Shown here one piece after another: positions 1 through 6,769 of a stretch of 64,000 nucleotides of DNA. Every line of letters begins with the position of its first letter. The first letter of the stretch is position 1. A model generated the notes under the pieces. The model made no database searches. It had not been told where the DNA came from and worked only from the letters and a program-made list of their open reading frames with translations. This stretch comes from Saezia sanguinis (GTDB taxonomy: Bacteria > Pseudomonadota > Gammaproteobacteria > Burkholderiales > Burkholderiaceae_C), in assembly GCF_003991585.1 (NCBI RefSeq), contig NZ_PQSP01000001.1:496001-560000 (forward strand), read 5' to 3'. Position numbers and translations under genes: made by a program.

Positions 1-326
1 AAAAGCTTATCCTCTTCTGTGCCAGTTGTATGCTTTCCATCCTTTTTCGCGAGCTTTTTCCTTTTCTGCATCAATTTTTGCCGCTCAATAACTTCAAGAT
101 GATGCTGCGCAGCCTGAGAAACTGCTACAGGTGGCGCTGATACAGGCTTTTTATCCCCCATCTTTTTCTCTGCTGCGATTTGTTTTACAGCAGGTTTTTC
201 CGCAGCCGCAGGCATCCCTTTTGAGGTTTTTTTCTTCGCTGCAACCTGTTTGGGTGCCGCCTTGACATTGAATGCTTCAGGAGTAATGTTATCTGCGCGT
301 TTGTTCGGAGGTGGTGGTAAAGGCAT
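1..326 (-). CDS. Lys/Ala/Pro-rich protein, partial (C-terminus outside window)
   Basis: An open frame of 108 codons starts at the ATG at 324-326 and runs off the left edge without a stop. The visible part begins MPLPPPPNKRADN and is rich in Ala, Lys and Pro (clusters such as AAKKK and KRKKLAKK), so it looks disordered and basic. No signal peptide, membrane segment or catalytic motif is seen, and there is no good Shine-Dalgarno sequence before the start. I do not recognise the family. The C-terminal part lies outside the window, so no function is proposed. Confidence 0.5.
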   Translation of the reverse strand, partial: MPLPPPPNKRADNITPEAFNVKAAPKQVAAKKKTSKGMPAAAEKPAVKQIAAEKKMGDKKPVSAPPVAVSQAAQHHLEVIERQKLMQKRKKLAKKDGKHTTGTEEDKL

Positions 327-469
327 ATAAATCGATCAATCGTTTTTAATAGAAGAATGCTGATACTATAACTTCTTCGCTGGGTTCAATCAAATTCGGT
401 TGCGCTGTGCCATTTCTTCCAGCAAGCGTATCACGGTCTGTTCAGATAACTTATTTGAGAGAGGCAAAT

Positions 470-961
470 TTAACGCCGCTTACGCGAAGATGTCTCTACT
501 TGTTTTCTGATTTCAGAACGCACCTTTCCCGGTTCAGGAATGTCTTCAAACCGTACAACTTGATATCCTGCATCAGCAAGCAGCTTATCCCTATCGGCAT
601 CACGCTGCTCATTGCCTTGGTGACTCCAATCATCCAATTCAATAATCACCAGCACATTCAGATCATAATCGCACACGACAAAATCGGTAAACTTCCGGTT
701 GAAGGTAGCCCGGGAAGCGAAAGATTTGGCTGTAATCAACGCACAAAAACTGACCTGGGTGAAAACAATCAACTCGGGCAGGGCAGCTTTGAGCACAAAA
801 TACATCTTTTGCTCTCTGGGCGTCATGATTCTGCGCTGCACAGGCTTTTCAACAACCTTTTTCTTCTTTCTTAAAAAAAGTACCTGAACCATAACCGCAA
901 TGGCTATGCAAGCAAAGATAATAAAAAGCTGCCAGGTTGTTGAAAAAGGAAATTTATCCAT
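470..961 (-). CDS. Membrane-anchored DUF2726-type protein
   Basis: A 163-residue protein. Residues about 10-30 form one hydrophobic helix followed by basic residues (RKKKK), which suggests an N-terminal inner-membrane anchor with the domain in the cytoplasm. The rest matches the DUF2726 pattern: a start like MTPREQKMYFVL, then a core FTDFVVCDYD...VIIELDDWSH and a C-terminal segment GYQVVRFEDI. The acidic D...ExD arrangement recalls the PD-(D/E)XK/Vsr-like nuclease fold. That this one is a nuclease is inference; no activity is established for the family as far as I know. It lies between the partial gene at the edge and the prophage attachment site. Confidence 0.75.
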   Translation of the reverse strand: MDKFPFSTTWQLFIIFACIAIAVMVQVLFLRKKKKVVEKPVQRRIMTPREQKMYFVLKAALPELIVFTQVSFCALITAKSFASRATFNRKFTDFVVCDYDLNVLVIIELDDWSHQGNEQRDADRDKLLADAGYQVVRFEDIPEPGKVRSEIRKQVETSSRKRR

Positions 962-1307
962 TGAAGTATGCTTATATCAAAGGCATATTAGTTTGCCATA
1001 AGATGAAACATTTGTAACGAAAATATTTCTCATTTACTTTTAAAAGCGAGCTTCTGAAAGATAATATTGATGCTCGTCATAAGTCAAAGAAGCATAAACT
1101 GTATTGCATTGATGAGCTCTATTCAATTTGATCGAATGACATGCTGTTGCAATCATCAAATAAATTCACGTAGCCCTGGAGCAGAAAAAAACTCAGAAGC
1201 CTGGTGCAGGGGACATCTATGCATAGACGTATGTTTGAAGGAGCCTAAATATGGATAACATCAGTTTGATCTTTATGTGAACAGAAATGCTTTTCAGTCT
1301 ATTTATA
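962..1307. other. Intergenic stretch without recognisable gene
   Basis: About 350 bases between the DUF2726 gene and the left attachment site. Short open frames occur here, such as a 63-codon one on plus, but they lack a ribosome binding site, membrane or domain pattern. It presumably holds the promoter of the leftward gene at 470-961; I see no convincing promoter or terminator. Confidence 0.4.
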
Positions 1308-1335
1308 ATTTGACATAATACACAATGTCAAAAGT
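1308..1335 (-). other. Left attachment site (attL), XerCD/dif-like
   Basis: Read on the minus strand this 28-base site is ACTTTTGACAT, core TGTGTA, then TTATGTCAAAT. The last arm matches the proteobacterial dif XerD arm TTATGTTAAAT at 10 of 11 bases. The XerD-side arm (1308-1318 on plus) is chromosomal and the other arm belongs to the phage. The core and phage arm recur at 7881-7897. A complete two-arm site therefore remains on this side of the array, which is what repeated integration would need. Confidence 0.7.
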
Positions 1336-1510
1336 AGGCACACACTGCTTTCTGCTTTTGAAGCCGTGGCACCCCCTTGGGTTTGACAGCTTAAAGAAGT
1401 TCCCACGAATGATGAATTTAGCAGGCTAACAGGGTCAGAGCAGCCTATTGAGGCGGCACGTTGATCGTCAACCGTCCATGATCGGAGGGTTTCACCCCCG
1501 ATACCCCCAG
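1336..1510. promoter_or_regulatory. Phage non-coding region with hairpins (candidate packaging signal/origin), copy 1
   Basis: No gene lies between the attachment site and the end of the phage operon. Two hairpins stand out: GTTGA-TCG-TCAAC at 1460-1472, and one at 1481-1502 pairing ATCGG with CCGAT plus an inner GGG/CCC. Neither is followed by a T-run in the direction of transcription, so they are not plain terminators. In filamentous phages such structured intergenic DNA holds the packaging signal and the complementary-strand origin; that role is inferred from position and structure only. Confidence 0.45.
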
Positions 1511-1672
1511 TTAACGATTAAGCAATGCATCAGCACTTTCAATCACACCGGAACCAAGCCAGAACAGGATTAAAAATATCATCGGCAGCACCCCAAACCA
1601 CAAACAAATTTTAAGCACCTTATCAGACTCATAATTGATAGCCTCAAGCGCTTTTTTATCATCCTCTGTCAT
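1511..1672 (-). CDS. Small phage membrane protein downstream of zot, copy 1
   Basis: A 53-residue protein starting MTEDDKKALEAINYESD with one membrane helix, about residues 22-42 (LKICLWFGVLPMIFLILFWLG). I chose the ATG at 1672 because GAGGAAG lies eight bases upstream and because it overlaps the end of the ATPase gene by only 14 bases. A longer frame from 1735 would overlap by 77 bases. It is the last gene of the phage operon. No family is recognised; a role in assembly or as a minor virion protein is possible but unproven. Confidence 0.6.
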   Translation of the reverse strand: MTEDDKKALEAINYESDKVLKICLWFGVLPMIFLILFWLGSGVIESADALLNR

Positions 1673-2696
1673 GGTTGTTTTCTTCCTCTCTGCGGCGCTC
1701 ATCGGGTTCCCAGTCCAAGAAATAACCCCGATCAACGATGCTCATACAGGTAATTTTAGATACATCCATCGCTGTTGCCTGTTGACTATAACACTTACAA
1801 ACATCACGTTCAGCGCTGTAAATGCATGCGGCAGGATACGCAGCCGTCACCGGCTTGGTGATCTCATCATATCGACTAGCAGTATGCGGCAACCCCTGTA
1901 TACGTGGTTCAAAGGTTTTGATATATTCCACCGTAGACATTGGCTGATTTTCCCGAACAGATGAACGTGTTGCCTGTTGCTGTAATTGCACATCTACTGA
2001 TGCTGTCTGAACCTGTTGAGCTTCCGGTTTACTTTCCCGGTTAAATGTCACATCATAGAACCGCCAAGCCGCCCCCAATGCAAAGAATATACCCAACACA
2101 ACCAGATAAAAGACTTTAGGAATCTCACGTTTAGCCGTGTGAAGTTCTGCCGATTTATACCAGCTATAAACCTCAGTAGGAAATTTCAGTTTCTTTTCCT
2201 GATAAGCGTTTTTCTTGGCATACGGTTTTTCGCAACTGGTTTCTGCATAATTGAACGATAGGCAATTCACACGGTTAAATCCGAAGATACGCTTCAAATG
2301 CCGATGCCAGCCAGAACCAATCAATTTTCTAATAAAGCTGCTGATATTGCTCGGATGCTGTGTGACCAAGAAGAAATCAAAGCCCCGTTTTCTGTGACTG
2401 ATGGCTATTTCTTCTTCAAAGTCCGGGTTCAGACTGCCCTGGGCGCGTGTTGGAAATATGCGCTGACACTCATCAACCATGACAATTGAATTGTCCGGCA
2501 GTTCCATCCACTTTTTAGGGTCACACGGCAGCCATCCAAATTTCTCGGCCACATCGGAATTAATCTCAAAGCCATCATAATAAACAGGACGCTTAACACC
2601 TTGTTTCTTTTCCCATTCAAGTTGTAAATCACGCACCCAGCGCAACGTAAACAGGGTTTTACCAGCACCATTGGAACCCGTCACCAGATACAGCAT
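1659..2696 (-). CDS. zot: Zot-like (pI) phage assembly ATPase, copy 1
   Basis: A 345-residue protein of the Zot/gpI family, the inner-membrane ATPase that drives extrusion of filamentous virions. Walker A GSNGAGKT is at residues 7-14 and a Walker B-like IVMVDE ends at about residue 76. A single membrane helix lies near residues 195-213 (VFYLVVLGIFFALGAAW), so the N-terminal ATPase domain is cytoplasmic and the C-terminal third, with several Cys, periplasmic. The start lies two bases after the stop of the DUF2523 gene. The name comes from the Vibrio toxin homologue; an effect on tight junctions should not be assumed. Confidence 0.93.
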   Translation of the reverse strand: MLYLVTGSNGAGKTLFTLRWVRDLQLEWEKKQGVKRPVYYDGFEINSDVAEKFGWLPCDPKKWMELPDNSIVMVDECQRIFPTRAQGSLNPDFEEEIAISHRKRGFDFFLVTQHPSNISSFIRKLIGSGWHRHLKRIFGFNRVNCLSFNYAETSCEKPYAKKNAYQEKKLKFPTEVYSWYKSAELHTAKREIPKVFYLVVLGIFFALGAAWRFYDVTFNRESKPEAQQVQTASVDVQLQQQATRSSVRENQPMSTVEYIKTFEPRIQGLPHTASRYDEITKPVTAAYPAACIYSAERDVCKCYSQQATAMDVSKITCMSIVDRGYFLDWEPDERRREEENNHDRG

Positions 2697-2698
2697 GA

Positions 2699-3037
2699 TC
2701 AGCCCCAGAAGCCGGATTTGTTACCGATAAAGCGCAGGTTTGCCGCCCGGTCATTCACCATAGACAGCCCCGCCAGTACCATACGCATCATAATGGCACT
2801 GCTGATGATCGATATACAGGTTCCAAAGCCACACAACGATAACATGTTCATCATGTCCGCAGGCAACCCGGAGAGCTTGGCAAGTGCCATATCAATAAAG
2901 CTGTTCATTGCCAATTTAGTGCCGATAAACGTGATGACACCAAAGCCCAGACCAATAAGCACACGCTTGACCACAGAGCCAGCAATCATGATAAACGCGC
3001 CCCAGAGCGCAGGAACCAATGCCGCAGGTAAAGCCAT
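2699..3037 (-). CDS. DUF2523 family minor coat protein (pVI-like), copy 1
   Basis: A 112-residue, very hydrophobic protein with about three membrane segments (residues 4-24, 27-45 and about 68-92). Its sequence type and its position between the adsorption protein and the Zot-like ATPase fit DUF2523, the usual counterpart of Ff pVI, which caps the virion with pIII and helps release it from the membrane. It starts directly after the stop codon of the adsorption protein gene, which points to translational coupling. Confidence 0.85.
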   Translation of the reverse strand: MALPAALVPALWGAFIMIAGSVVKRVLIGLGFGVITFIGTKLAMNSFIDMALAKLSGLPADMMNMLSLCGFGTCISIISSAIMMRMVLAGLSMVNDRAANLRFIGNKSGFWG

Positions 3038-4252
3038 TTACACACCCCCTCCAAACGCAATACGCATACCCCACAACAGGGCAACCGATTGCAAAATAAG
3101 TCCTAACCATTTAAAGAGATCACACAAGTCCGATAGCGGTATCGTGAAGGTCCGCCCGTTCCATGTAAATTTTTTATCAGCCATGCAGCGCCCGGAACCA
3201 AGCAGATTGTCAGTTTTGAAGTAGTCACCAACATTGATATCAGCACCCGGCAAAGCATCACCAATAGCACCAAATTCAGGAGCTTCCCCGGTGCCACGTT
3301 CGGTACCATACAGCTTGTATTCATCGGTTTGCTTAGGGTCTTCCAGCAGGCCGCAATTAAGCACATGTGACGCCTGCGAGATGGCACACACCAGCGCATC
3401 ACCTTCGCAGGTAAAACCTAACTTGCAGTCCCCGCCCCAGTCACTGCCGCCGTTATCATCACCGTTACCGCCGCCGCCTGTGCCGGTTCCGCTTCCTCCT
3501 GTACCACTGCCCCCACCGTCACCGCTTCCGGTTCCTGTGCCCGAACCGGTGCCACCATCACCGCTACCGCTGCCACCCCCTGTACTGCCCCCACCGTCAC
3601 CGATTCCACCATCACCACAGGGCACACAAACCGCATTACCGTTAATCGTGCCTGGACAGGTGCCAGCCTTGCAATCTGTTGGCAACGGGTCATTGCCAGT
3701 AGATGGCATATCGCTTTCGTTGCCCGTACATTCTGAGCCTGTGTATGTAATCCAGCCCGGCCCCCCTGCATAACAAGACCATTGATTTAAAATCTGAACG
3801 CAAGCCACCGTACCCGGAACCTTCATCTGACAGCCATCTAAACAAAACAGTCCTTTTGTACCTGTCGGGACGTCTTCACCGTCCATCAGCTCAAGATAAT
3901 TAGTTCCAGCCGCCTTGCAGGCATTAGCAGGTTTTTCGCCATAGCAACCAAACTGAGCCGTATCAGCCTGCCCACCTTTCAAGCAGTAATGCTTAACACC
4001 CATCTGTGAAGGTGTCCCATCGCTATTTACAAATGAACAGACTATTGTCGATTTGTCCGAACCGATACCGATAAAGCCTGTCGGTGTTCTACCTGAGCCC
4101 AAACTCGCAGACATACAATACGACTGCCCATCGTTATATGAAGTTGTCCCCGTTGTACTGTTAAACAGGCCCGATATGCGCACGGTTTCAGCATGAACTG
4201 ATAAACTCAAACCAAACACACACAGCAAAAGGAGTAAAAGCCGTTTAAACAT
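3038..4252 (-). CDS. TspB/pIII-like adsorption protein with Gly-rich linker, copy 1
   Basis: A 404-residue virion tip protein. Residues 1-21 form a signal peptide (cleavage after SVHA). The N-terminal domain to about residue 222 is Cys-rich. Residues about 223-284 are a Gly/Ser/Asp/Thr linker, as in pIII. The C-terminal domain begins at about 286 with the TspB-like pattern FTCEGDALVCAI...NC, and the last 22 residues form a membrane anchor. By analogy with pIII the N-terminal domain binds the host receptor and the C-terminal domain anchors it in the capsid. The linker on the other strand gives a long proline-rich open frame, which is an artefact. Confidence 0.88.
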   Translation of the reverse strand: MFKRLLLLLLCVFGLSLSVHAETVRISGLFNSTTGTTSYNDGQSYCMSASLGSGRTPTGFIGIGSDKSTIVCSFVNSDGTPSQMGVKHYCLKGGQADTAQFGCYGEKPANACKAAGTNYLELMDGEDVPTGTKGLFCLDGCQMKVPGTVACVQILNQWSCYAGGPGWITYTGSECTGNESDMPSTGNDPLPTDCKAGTCPGTINGNAVCVPCGDGGIGDGGGSTGGGSGSGDGGTGSGTGTGSGDGGGSGTGGSGTGTGGGGNGDDNGGSDWGGDCKLGFTCEGDALVCAISQASHVLNCGLLEDPKQTDEYKLYGTERGTGEAPEFGAIGDALPGADINVGDYFKTDNLLGSGRCMADKKFTWNGRTFTIPLSDLCDLFKWLGLILQSVALLWGMRIAFGGGV

Positions 4253-4310
4253 TAAACAGAATCCACCCAGCGCCTAAAACTGCTATCAGTACCCAGATTC
4301 CTGAATCCAT
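4245..4310 (-). CDS. 21-residue membrane peptide (pVII/pIX-like candidate), copy 1
   Basis: A very short frame, MDSGIWVLIAVL...WILFNV, almost entirely one membrane helix. It starts at 4308-4310 and its stop overlaps the start of the adsorption protein gene by eight bases, an arrangement that suggests coupled translation. Size and composition recall the pVII and pIX tip proteins of Ff phages, but those lie before the major coat gene there. Its reality rests on position, hydrophobicity and overlap. Confidence 0.5.
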   Translation of the reverse strand: MDSGIWVLIAVLGAGWILFNV

Positions 4311-4340
4311 GATGTTTTGTTCCTTACTGTTCGCAGCATC

Positions 4341-4367
4341 GGGCGTAGGCGCATCGCGCCCCCGCCC
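4341..4367 (-). terminator. GC-rich hairpin behind the major coat gene, copy 1
   Basis: Nested inverted repeats lie ten bases after the coat gene stop: GGCGC-ATC-GCGCC at 4348-4360 inside GGGCG/CGCCC at 4341-4367. Filamentous phages commonly place a terminator here so that coat mRNA exceeds that of the downstream tip and assembly genes. The T-run is missing, so termination may be partial or the hairpin may stabilise the mRNA end. Confidence 0.45.
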
Positions 4368-4376
4368 TTTGCTGCT

Positions 4377-4595
4377 TTACATCATGCGCTTGATGAGTTT
4401 GAAACCCAGCACCACCGCAAGAATTGCGATGATGGCCCCACCGATTGCAATCACAGCAGGCTCATTGCTGCCGATACTGGAAACTACCGGAGCCGGGTCA
4501 ATCGGTGCTGCATTGGCAACCACTGCCGAAGCAGCAACCACACCCGCCACAACAGCGCGTTTACCTTTTTTGATGTATCCAAACACTTTGTTCAT
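4377..4595 (-). CDS. Major coat protein (pVIII-like), copy 1
   Basis: A 72-residue precursor. The first 29 residues are a basic, hydrophobic signal sequence ending AVVANA, leaving a mature protein of about 43 residues: an acidic to neutral start (APIDPAPVVSSIGSNEP), a hydrophobic middle (VIAIGGAIIAILAVVLGF) and a basic end (KLIKRMM). This is the typical layout of the helical coat subunit, with the basic tail lining the DNA. A strong ribosome binding site (AGGAGA) precedes the start, as expected for the most abundant virion protein. Confidence 0.92.
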   Translation of the reverse strand: MNKVFGYIKKGKRAVVAGVVAASAVVANAAPIDPAPVVSSIGSNEPAVIAIGGAIIAILAVVLGFKLIKRMM

Positions 4596-4598
4596 TTT

Positions 4599-4832
4599 TC
4601 AATCTCCTAATGAATGCACCATCTTTGCTATAACCCGGCAGCCCCATGCCGCCGCCCAAACTCCCAAGATGGCTAAAGAAATCTGGGTTCCTTCTTCTGC
4701 AGTGAGGTTGAACGGGTAAAGTTCTACCGCCGCAGAATCCGTAAGAACGTAAGAACACACCTGAGCAGCGTCAGGAGCGCCCTGAGAATAAAGATAACCG
4801 TCTGCATCTATGCCTACACAAATTTTTTCCAT
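4599..4832 (-). CDS. Small phage membrane protein between Rep and coat genes, copy 1
   Basis: A 77-residue protein with an N-terminal half containing two Cys and one membrane helix at about residues 48-70 (GTQISLAILGVWAAAWGCRVIA). It begins immediately after the stop of the replication gene and ends three bases before the coat gene. Position and topology suggest a minor virion protein of the pVII/pIX class, which would cap the end that emerges first. No family assignment is certain. Confidence 0.75.
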   Translation of the reverse strand: MEKICVGIDADGYLYSQGAPDAAQVCSYVLTDSAAVELYPFNLTAEEGTQISLAILGVWAAAWGCRVIAKMVHSLGD

Positions 4833-4833
4833 G

Positions 4834-5679
4834 TCAATGAATCCAGCAAAAAGCCCCGCTCGGCTCGATCAGTTTTTCATGCTCATGTACACGCCTAACG
4901 GCTGGCTGTCCGCCGATGTAGGCATGTTCATACTCAGATTCGTAATGCACACCATCAGCATCAATCCAGCCGCCGCCAGCAAAGCGTTGCCAACGTTCGT
5001 AGACATCAGATCGACATTTAATAAATCGCGGATAGTTAAGCCAGCGACGAACGCAACGAAGATCATTAAGACCACCCACACCATAAATTCGCGCCCCCCT
5101 TGGAAAGCTTCCAAAACACTTGGACGTGTCTTTGGACAGGTATTTCATTAAATAGGCCACGGGCTTGCGAGCCTGTTCGATCTTGCTCATCCCATGCGGC
5201 CACCAGCCCTGTTTATCGGGCTTTGGCAGCGTCAAACCCTTAGGAAGCCATATCGCCATGTGGTAGTGAATGACACCGCGCTTTTGCAGCTCTGCGACCC
5301 ACACATAACGGCAACTGACCGCCCTTCTTTTGCACCACTGGCGCAGGCACTTAATCAATCTTGAAATGTGCCGAGGTTCCCAGTCACCGTTATCCCCGGC
5401 ATAGGTCAGAGTGACCATAATCACCCGGTCTTTCTGAAAGCCTTTTGGCTGGTTCACCACATGCAGACGGGCAGAAGCACCAACATTTTTTCTCAGGCGT
5501 GCAAGGCGGCCTTGCACCGGGTCAATGAAGTAATGCTCCCCTACCCGCTTATGGAGGTTTTCAACTGCGTGGGCACGTTCTAAAGACAACGTGTCACTTG
5601 TTGATATTGAGATAAACCCAGAGCCAGCCGCTTCGCGGCTGCCTCTTTCAATATCTCTCACTTCCACAGACGCGACCAT
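4834..5679 (-). CDS. Rolling-circle replication initiator, HUH endonuclease, copy 1
   Basis: A 281-residue phage replication protein. A MVTLTY strand (about 88-93) matches motif 1, VIHYHMAIW has the metal-binding HxH pair at residues 138 and 140 (motif 2), and AYLMKYLSKD has two tyrosines at 176 and 180 with a lysine at 183 (motif 3). This is the two-Tyr form found in phage initiators. It would nick the double-stranded phage circle and stay bound to the 5' end during rolling-circle synthesis. The gene starts inside the preceding tiny gene. The nick site was not identified. Confidence 0.9.
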   Translation of the reverse strand: MVASVEVRDIERGSREAAGSGFISISTSDTLSLERAHAVENLHKRVGEHYFIDPVQGRLARLRKNVGASARLHVVNQPKGFQKDRVIMVTLTYAGDNGDWEPRHISRLIKCLRQWCKRRAVSCRYVWVAELQKRGVIHYHMAIWLPKGLTLPKPDKQGWWPHGMSKIEQARKPVAYLMKYLSKDTSKCFGSFPRGARIYGVGGLNDLRCVRRWLNYPRFIKCRSDVYERWQRFAGGGWIDADGVHYESEYEHAYIGGQPAVRRVHEHEKLIEPSGAFCWIH

Positions 5680-5738
5680 ATAAACGCCCCCACAGCAAAT
5701 GCCACCAAACCAAAAACGATTCCATCAAGCCCGATCAT
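5658..5738 (-). CDS. 26-residue phage membrane peptide, copy 1
   Basis: A short frame MIGLDGIVFGLVAFAVGAFI followed by WSRLWK: one membrane helix with a basic end. The start overlaps the previous stop in ATGA, and the last 22 bases overlap the start of the replication gene. The tight overlaps on both sides argue for translation. No family recognised. Confidence 0.5.
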   Translation of the reverse strand: MIGLDGIVFGLVAFAVGAFIWSRLWK

Positions 5739-5902
5739 TTCGCCGCCCTCAATAAAAATCGTCCCCGGTAAATCGACCCATCCTGACGAACAATCGTGAC
5801 AAGCAAAACGCCCCGAGCCTTCAACTCAACTGCAATTTGTTTACCTTTCTCACGCTTATAAATAGGTGCCAAATGAGCAGATAACGATTGAGAGATATTC
5901 AT
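5735..5902 (-). CDS. 55-residue phage protein, copy 1
   Basis: A small, soluble, basic protein beginning MNISQSLSAHLAPIYKREKG and ending YRGRFLLRAAK. It overlaps the preceding gene and the following gene by four bases (ATGA) on each side. A region like LLVTIVRQDGSIYRGRF suggests a small beta structure. No family recognised; the coupled position between the ssDNA-binding protein and the initiator suggests a role in replication or its control. Confidence 0.55.
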   Translation of the reverse strand: MNISQSLSAHLAPIYKREKGKQIAVELKARGVLLVTIVRQDGSIYRGRFLLRAAK

Positions 5903-6057
5903 TTCGCCGCCCTTTTCTGAGCCTGCTGCATGAACACGCCTGCCCAGAACTCTTTTTTAAGCACGCAGTCCCGAACCGGCTCTTTCTGCAAGGGTTTTAC
6001 CGTCTCGCCCTTGTAGTTGACGTAAGCCACTGGACGAAGCACAGAAAACTTTTTCAT
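5899..6057 (-). CDS. 52-residue phage protein, copy 1
   Basis: A small basic protein beginning MKKFSVLRPVAYVNYKGE. Start and stop each overlap the neighbouring gene in an ATGA. No membrane segment, no recognised domain. It is the second of four coupled tiny genes between the ssDNA-binding protein and the replication initiator. Confidence 0.55.
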   Translation of the reverse strand: MKKFSVLRPVAYVNYKGETVKPLQKEPVRDCVLKKEFWAGVFMQQAQKRAAK

Positions 6058-6257
6058 AAGCTGTAGCCCTCATAGCCGTCATAATCCTTGCCGCCACCCT
6101 CTGTAAAAAGGATGACATCAATGGAACCATCACGAAGAGAAAAAAACTGCAATGCCACAATTGAAGGATTCCCTTCAATTTCCAGTCGCGTCAGTTCACG
6201 GGTAGCAGCAGCAAGCTGTGCTTGTATCGCCAGTTTGTAAACGCTTTGCGAGTCCAT
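6054..6257 (-). CDS. 67-residue phage protein, copy 1
   Basis: A small protein with a helical first half (MDSQSVYKLAIQAQLAAATR) and an acidic, Gly/Tyr-rich end (GGGKDYDGYEGYSL). A GAAAGGGGG tract just upstream can act as a ribosome binding site. It lies 17 bases after the ssDNA-binding protein gene and its stop overlaps the next start. Function unknown. Confidence 0.6.
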   Translation of the reverse strand: MDSQSVYKLAIQAQLAAATRELTRLEIEGNPSIVALQFFSLRDGSIDVILFTEGGGKDYDGYEGYSL

Positions 6258-6274
6258 AAGACCCCCTTTCAGGT

Positions 6275-6577
6275 TTACTTGGCGGCAGCCGGGTTGCTGG
6301 TTCGGATAGGTTCGAGTCGCGGAGACACGTTCAAACGACCAAACTTGTCGATGTACAAACTCAGGGGGCTAAGCTGGTAATCACCTACCGTATACGGTGT
6401 TTGTTCATCACCGAGCGTAATTTCAATACGCTGGGGATACGGGCGCAGTTTGCCCGTCTTGGGGTCAAAAGTGGAAATGTAAGCTTCCTGTTTTCTAAAA
6501 CTGTAAGGCTTGTTCGTTCTGGCTGAGATTCCATCGTGTTTAATTACTGCATCGCTCAATACTTTTACGTTTAACAT
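6275..6577 (-). CDS. Phage ssDNA-binding protein (gpV-like), copy 1
   Basis: A 100-residue protein of the size and composition of helix-destabilising proteins that coat newly made phage single strands and switch the phage from replication to packaging. It contains stretches like QEAYISTFDPKTGKLRPYPQRIEITL and YQLSPLSLYIDKFGRLNVSPRL, typical of the small beta-barrel of this family. It is the first gene of the leftward phage operon; the promoter lies at 6728-6755 and overlaps two palindromic operators. Confidence 0.8.
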   Translation of the reverse strand: MLNVKVLSDAVIKHDGISARTNKPYSFRKQEAYISTFDPKTGKLRPYPQRIEITLGDEQTPYTVGDYQLSPLSLYIDKFGRLNVSPRLEPIRTSNPAAAK

Positions 6578-6615
6578 GATTTTGCCCTTAGTTGACTTGA
6601 TTGATAGGTTATTGC

Positions 6616-6634
6616 GGTATCATAATTCGATACC
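6616..6634. promoter_or_regulatory. Inverted repeat in the leader of the phage operon, copy 1
   Basis: GGTATC-N7-GATACC, a 6-bp perfect inverted repeat 39 bases upstream of the ssDNA-binding protein start. It lies downstream of the proposed promoter, so it could be a further operator or an mRNA hairpin. It shares only the TATC half with the other palindromes. Confidence 0.4.
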
Positions 6635-6720
6635 TCAACGTATCTCGGTTACAACACTTTAAAAAAACTATCATCTTGCTAATTCATTTAGGTATGTGAA
6701 CTTCGCATATCATTACGATC

Positions 6721-6762
6721 TATCAAAATGATAAATCGCATTTTCCTATGATCAACTTGATA
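6721..6762 (-). promoter_or_regulatory. Phage operon promoter overlapping two operators, copy 1
   Basis: On the minus strand TTGATC (6750-6755) and TATCAT (6728-6733) are spaced by 16 bases, a fair sigma-70 promoter facing the structural operon. The -10 box lies within the palindrome TATCA-N3-TGATA (6721-6733). The -35 box lies within the one-mismatch copy at 6750-6762. A protein bound to these would block the promoter. The divergent regulator gene starts at 6770. Confidence 0.55.
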
Positions 6763-6769
6763 AATCAAT

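Noticed and set aside
390..466. Short minus-strand stretch reading ...LSEQTVIRLLEEMAQRNRI behind the DUF2726 gene
   Set aside because: Looks protein-like and could be a frameshifted tail of that gene, but it is under 30 codons, preceded by an in-frame stop and without ATG.
1067..1258. 63-codon plus-strand frame left of the prophage
   Set aside because: No ribosome binding site, no recognisable pattern; likely chance.
1511..1735. Longer 74-codon version of the last phage gene
   Set aside because: Overlaps the ATPase gene by 77 bases; the inner ATG at 1672 has a good ribosome binding site.
3418..3771. 117-codon minus-strand frame inside the adsorption protein gene
   Set aside because: Out-of-frame reading of the same repetitive linker; composition is an artefact of the repeat.
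3234..3773. 179-codon plus-strand frame encoding a proline-rich protein (also 9796-10335)
   Set aside because: It is the antisense of the Gly-rich linker of the adsorption protein; no ribosome binding site or promoter.
4599..4832. Assignment of the 77-residue phage protein to a named coat family
   Set aside because: Topology fits pVII/pIX-class proteins but no specific signature could be recognised, so it is left unnamed.
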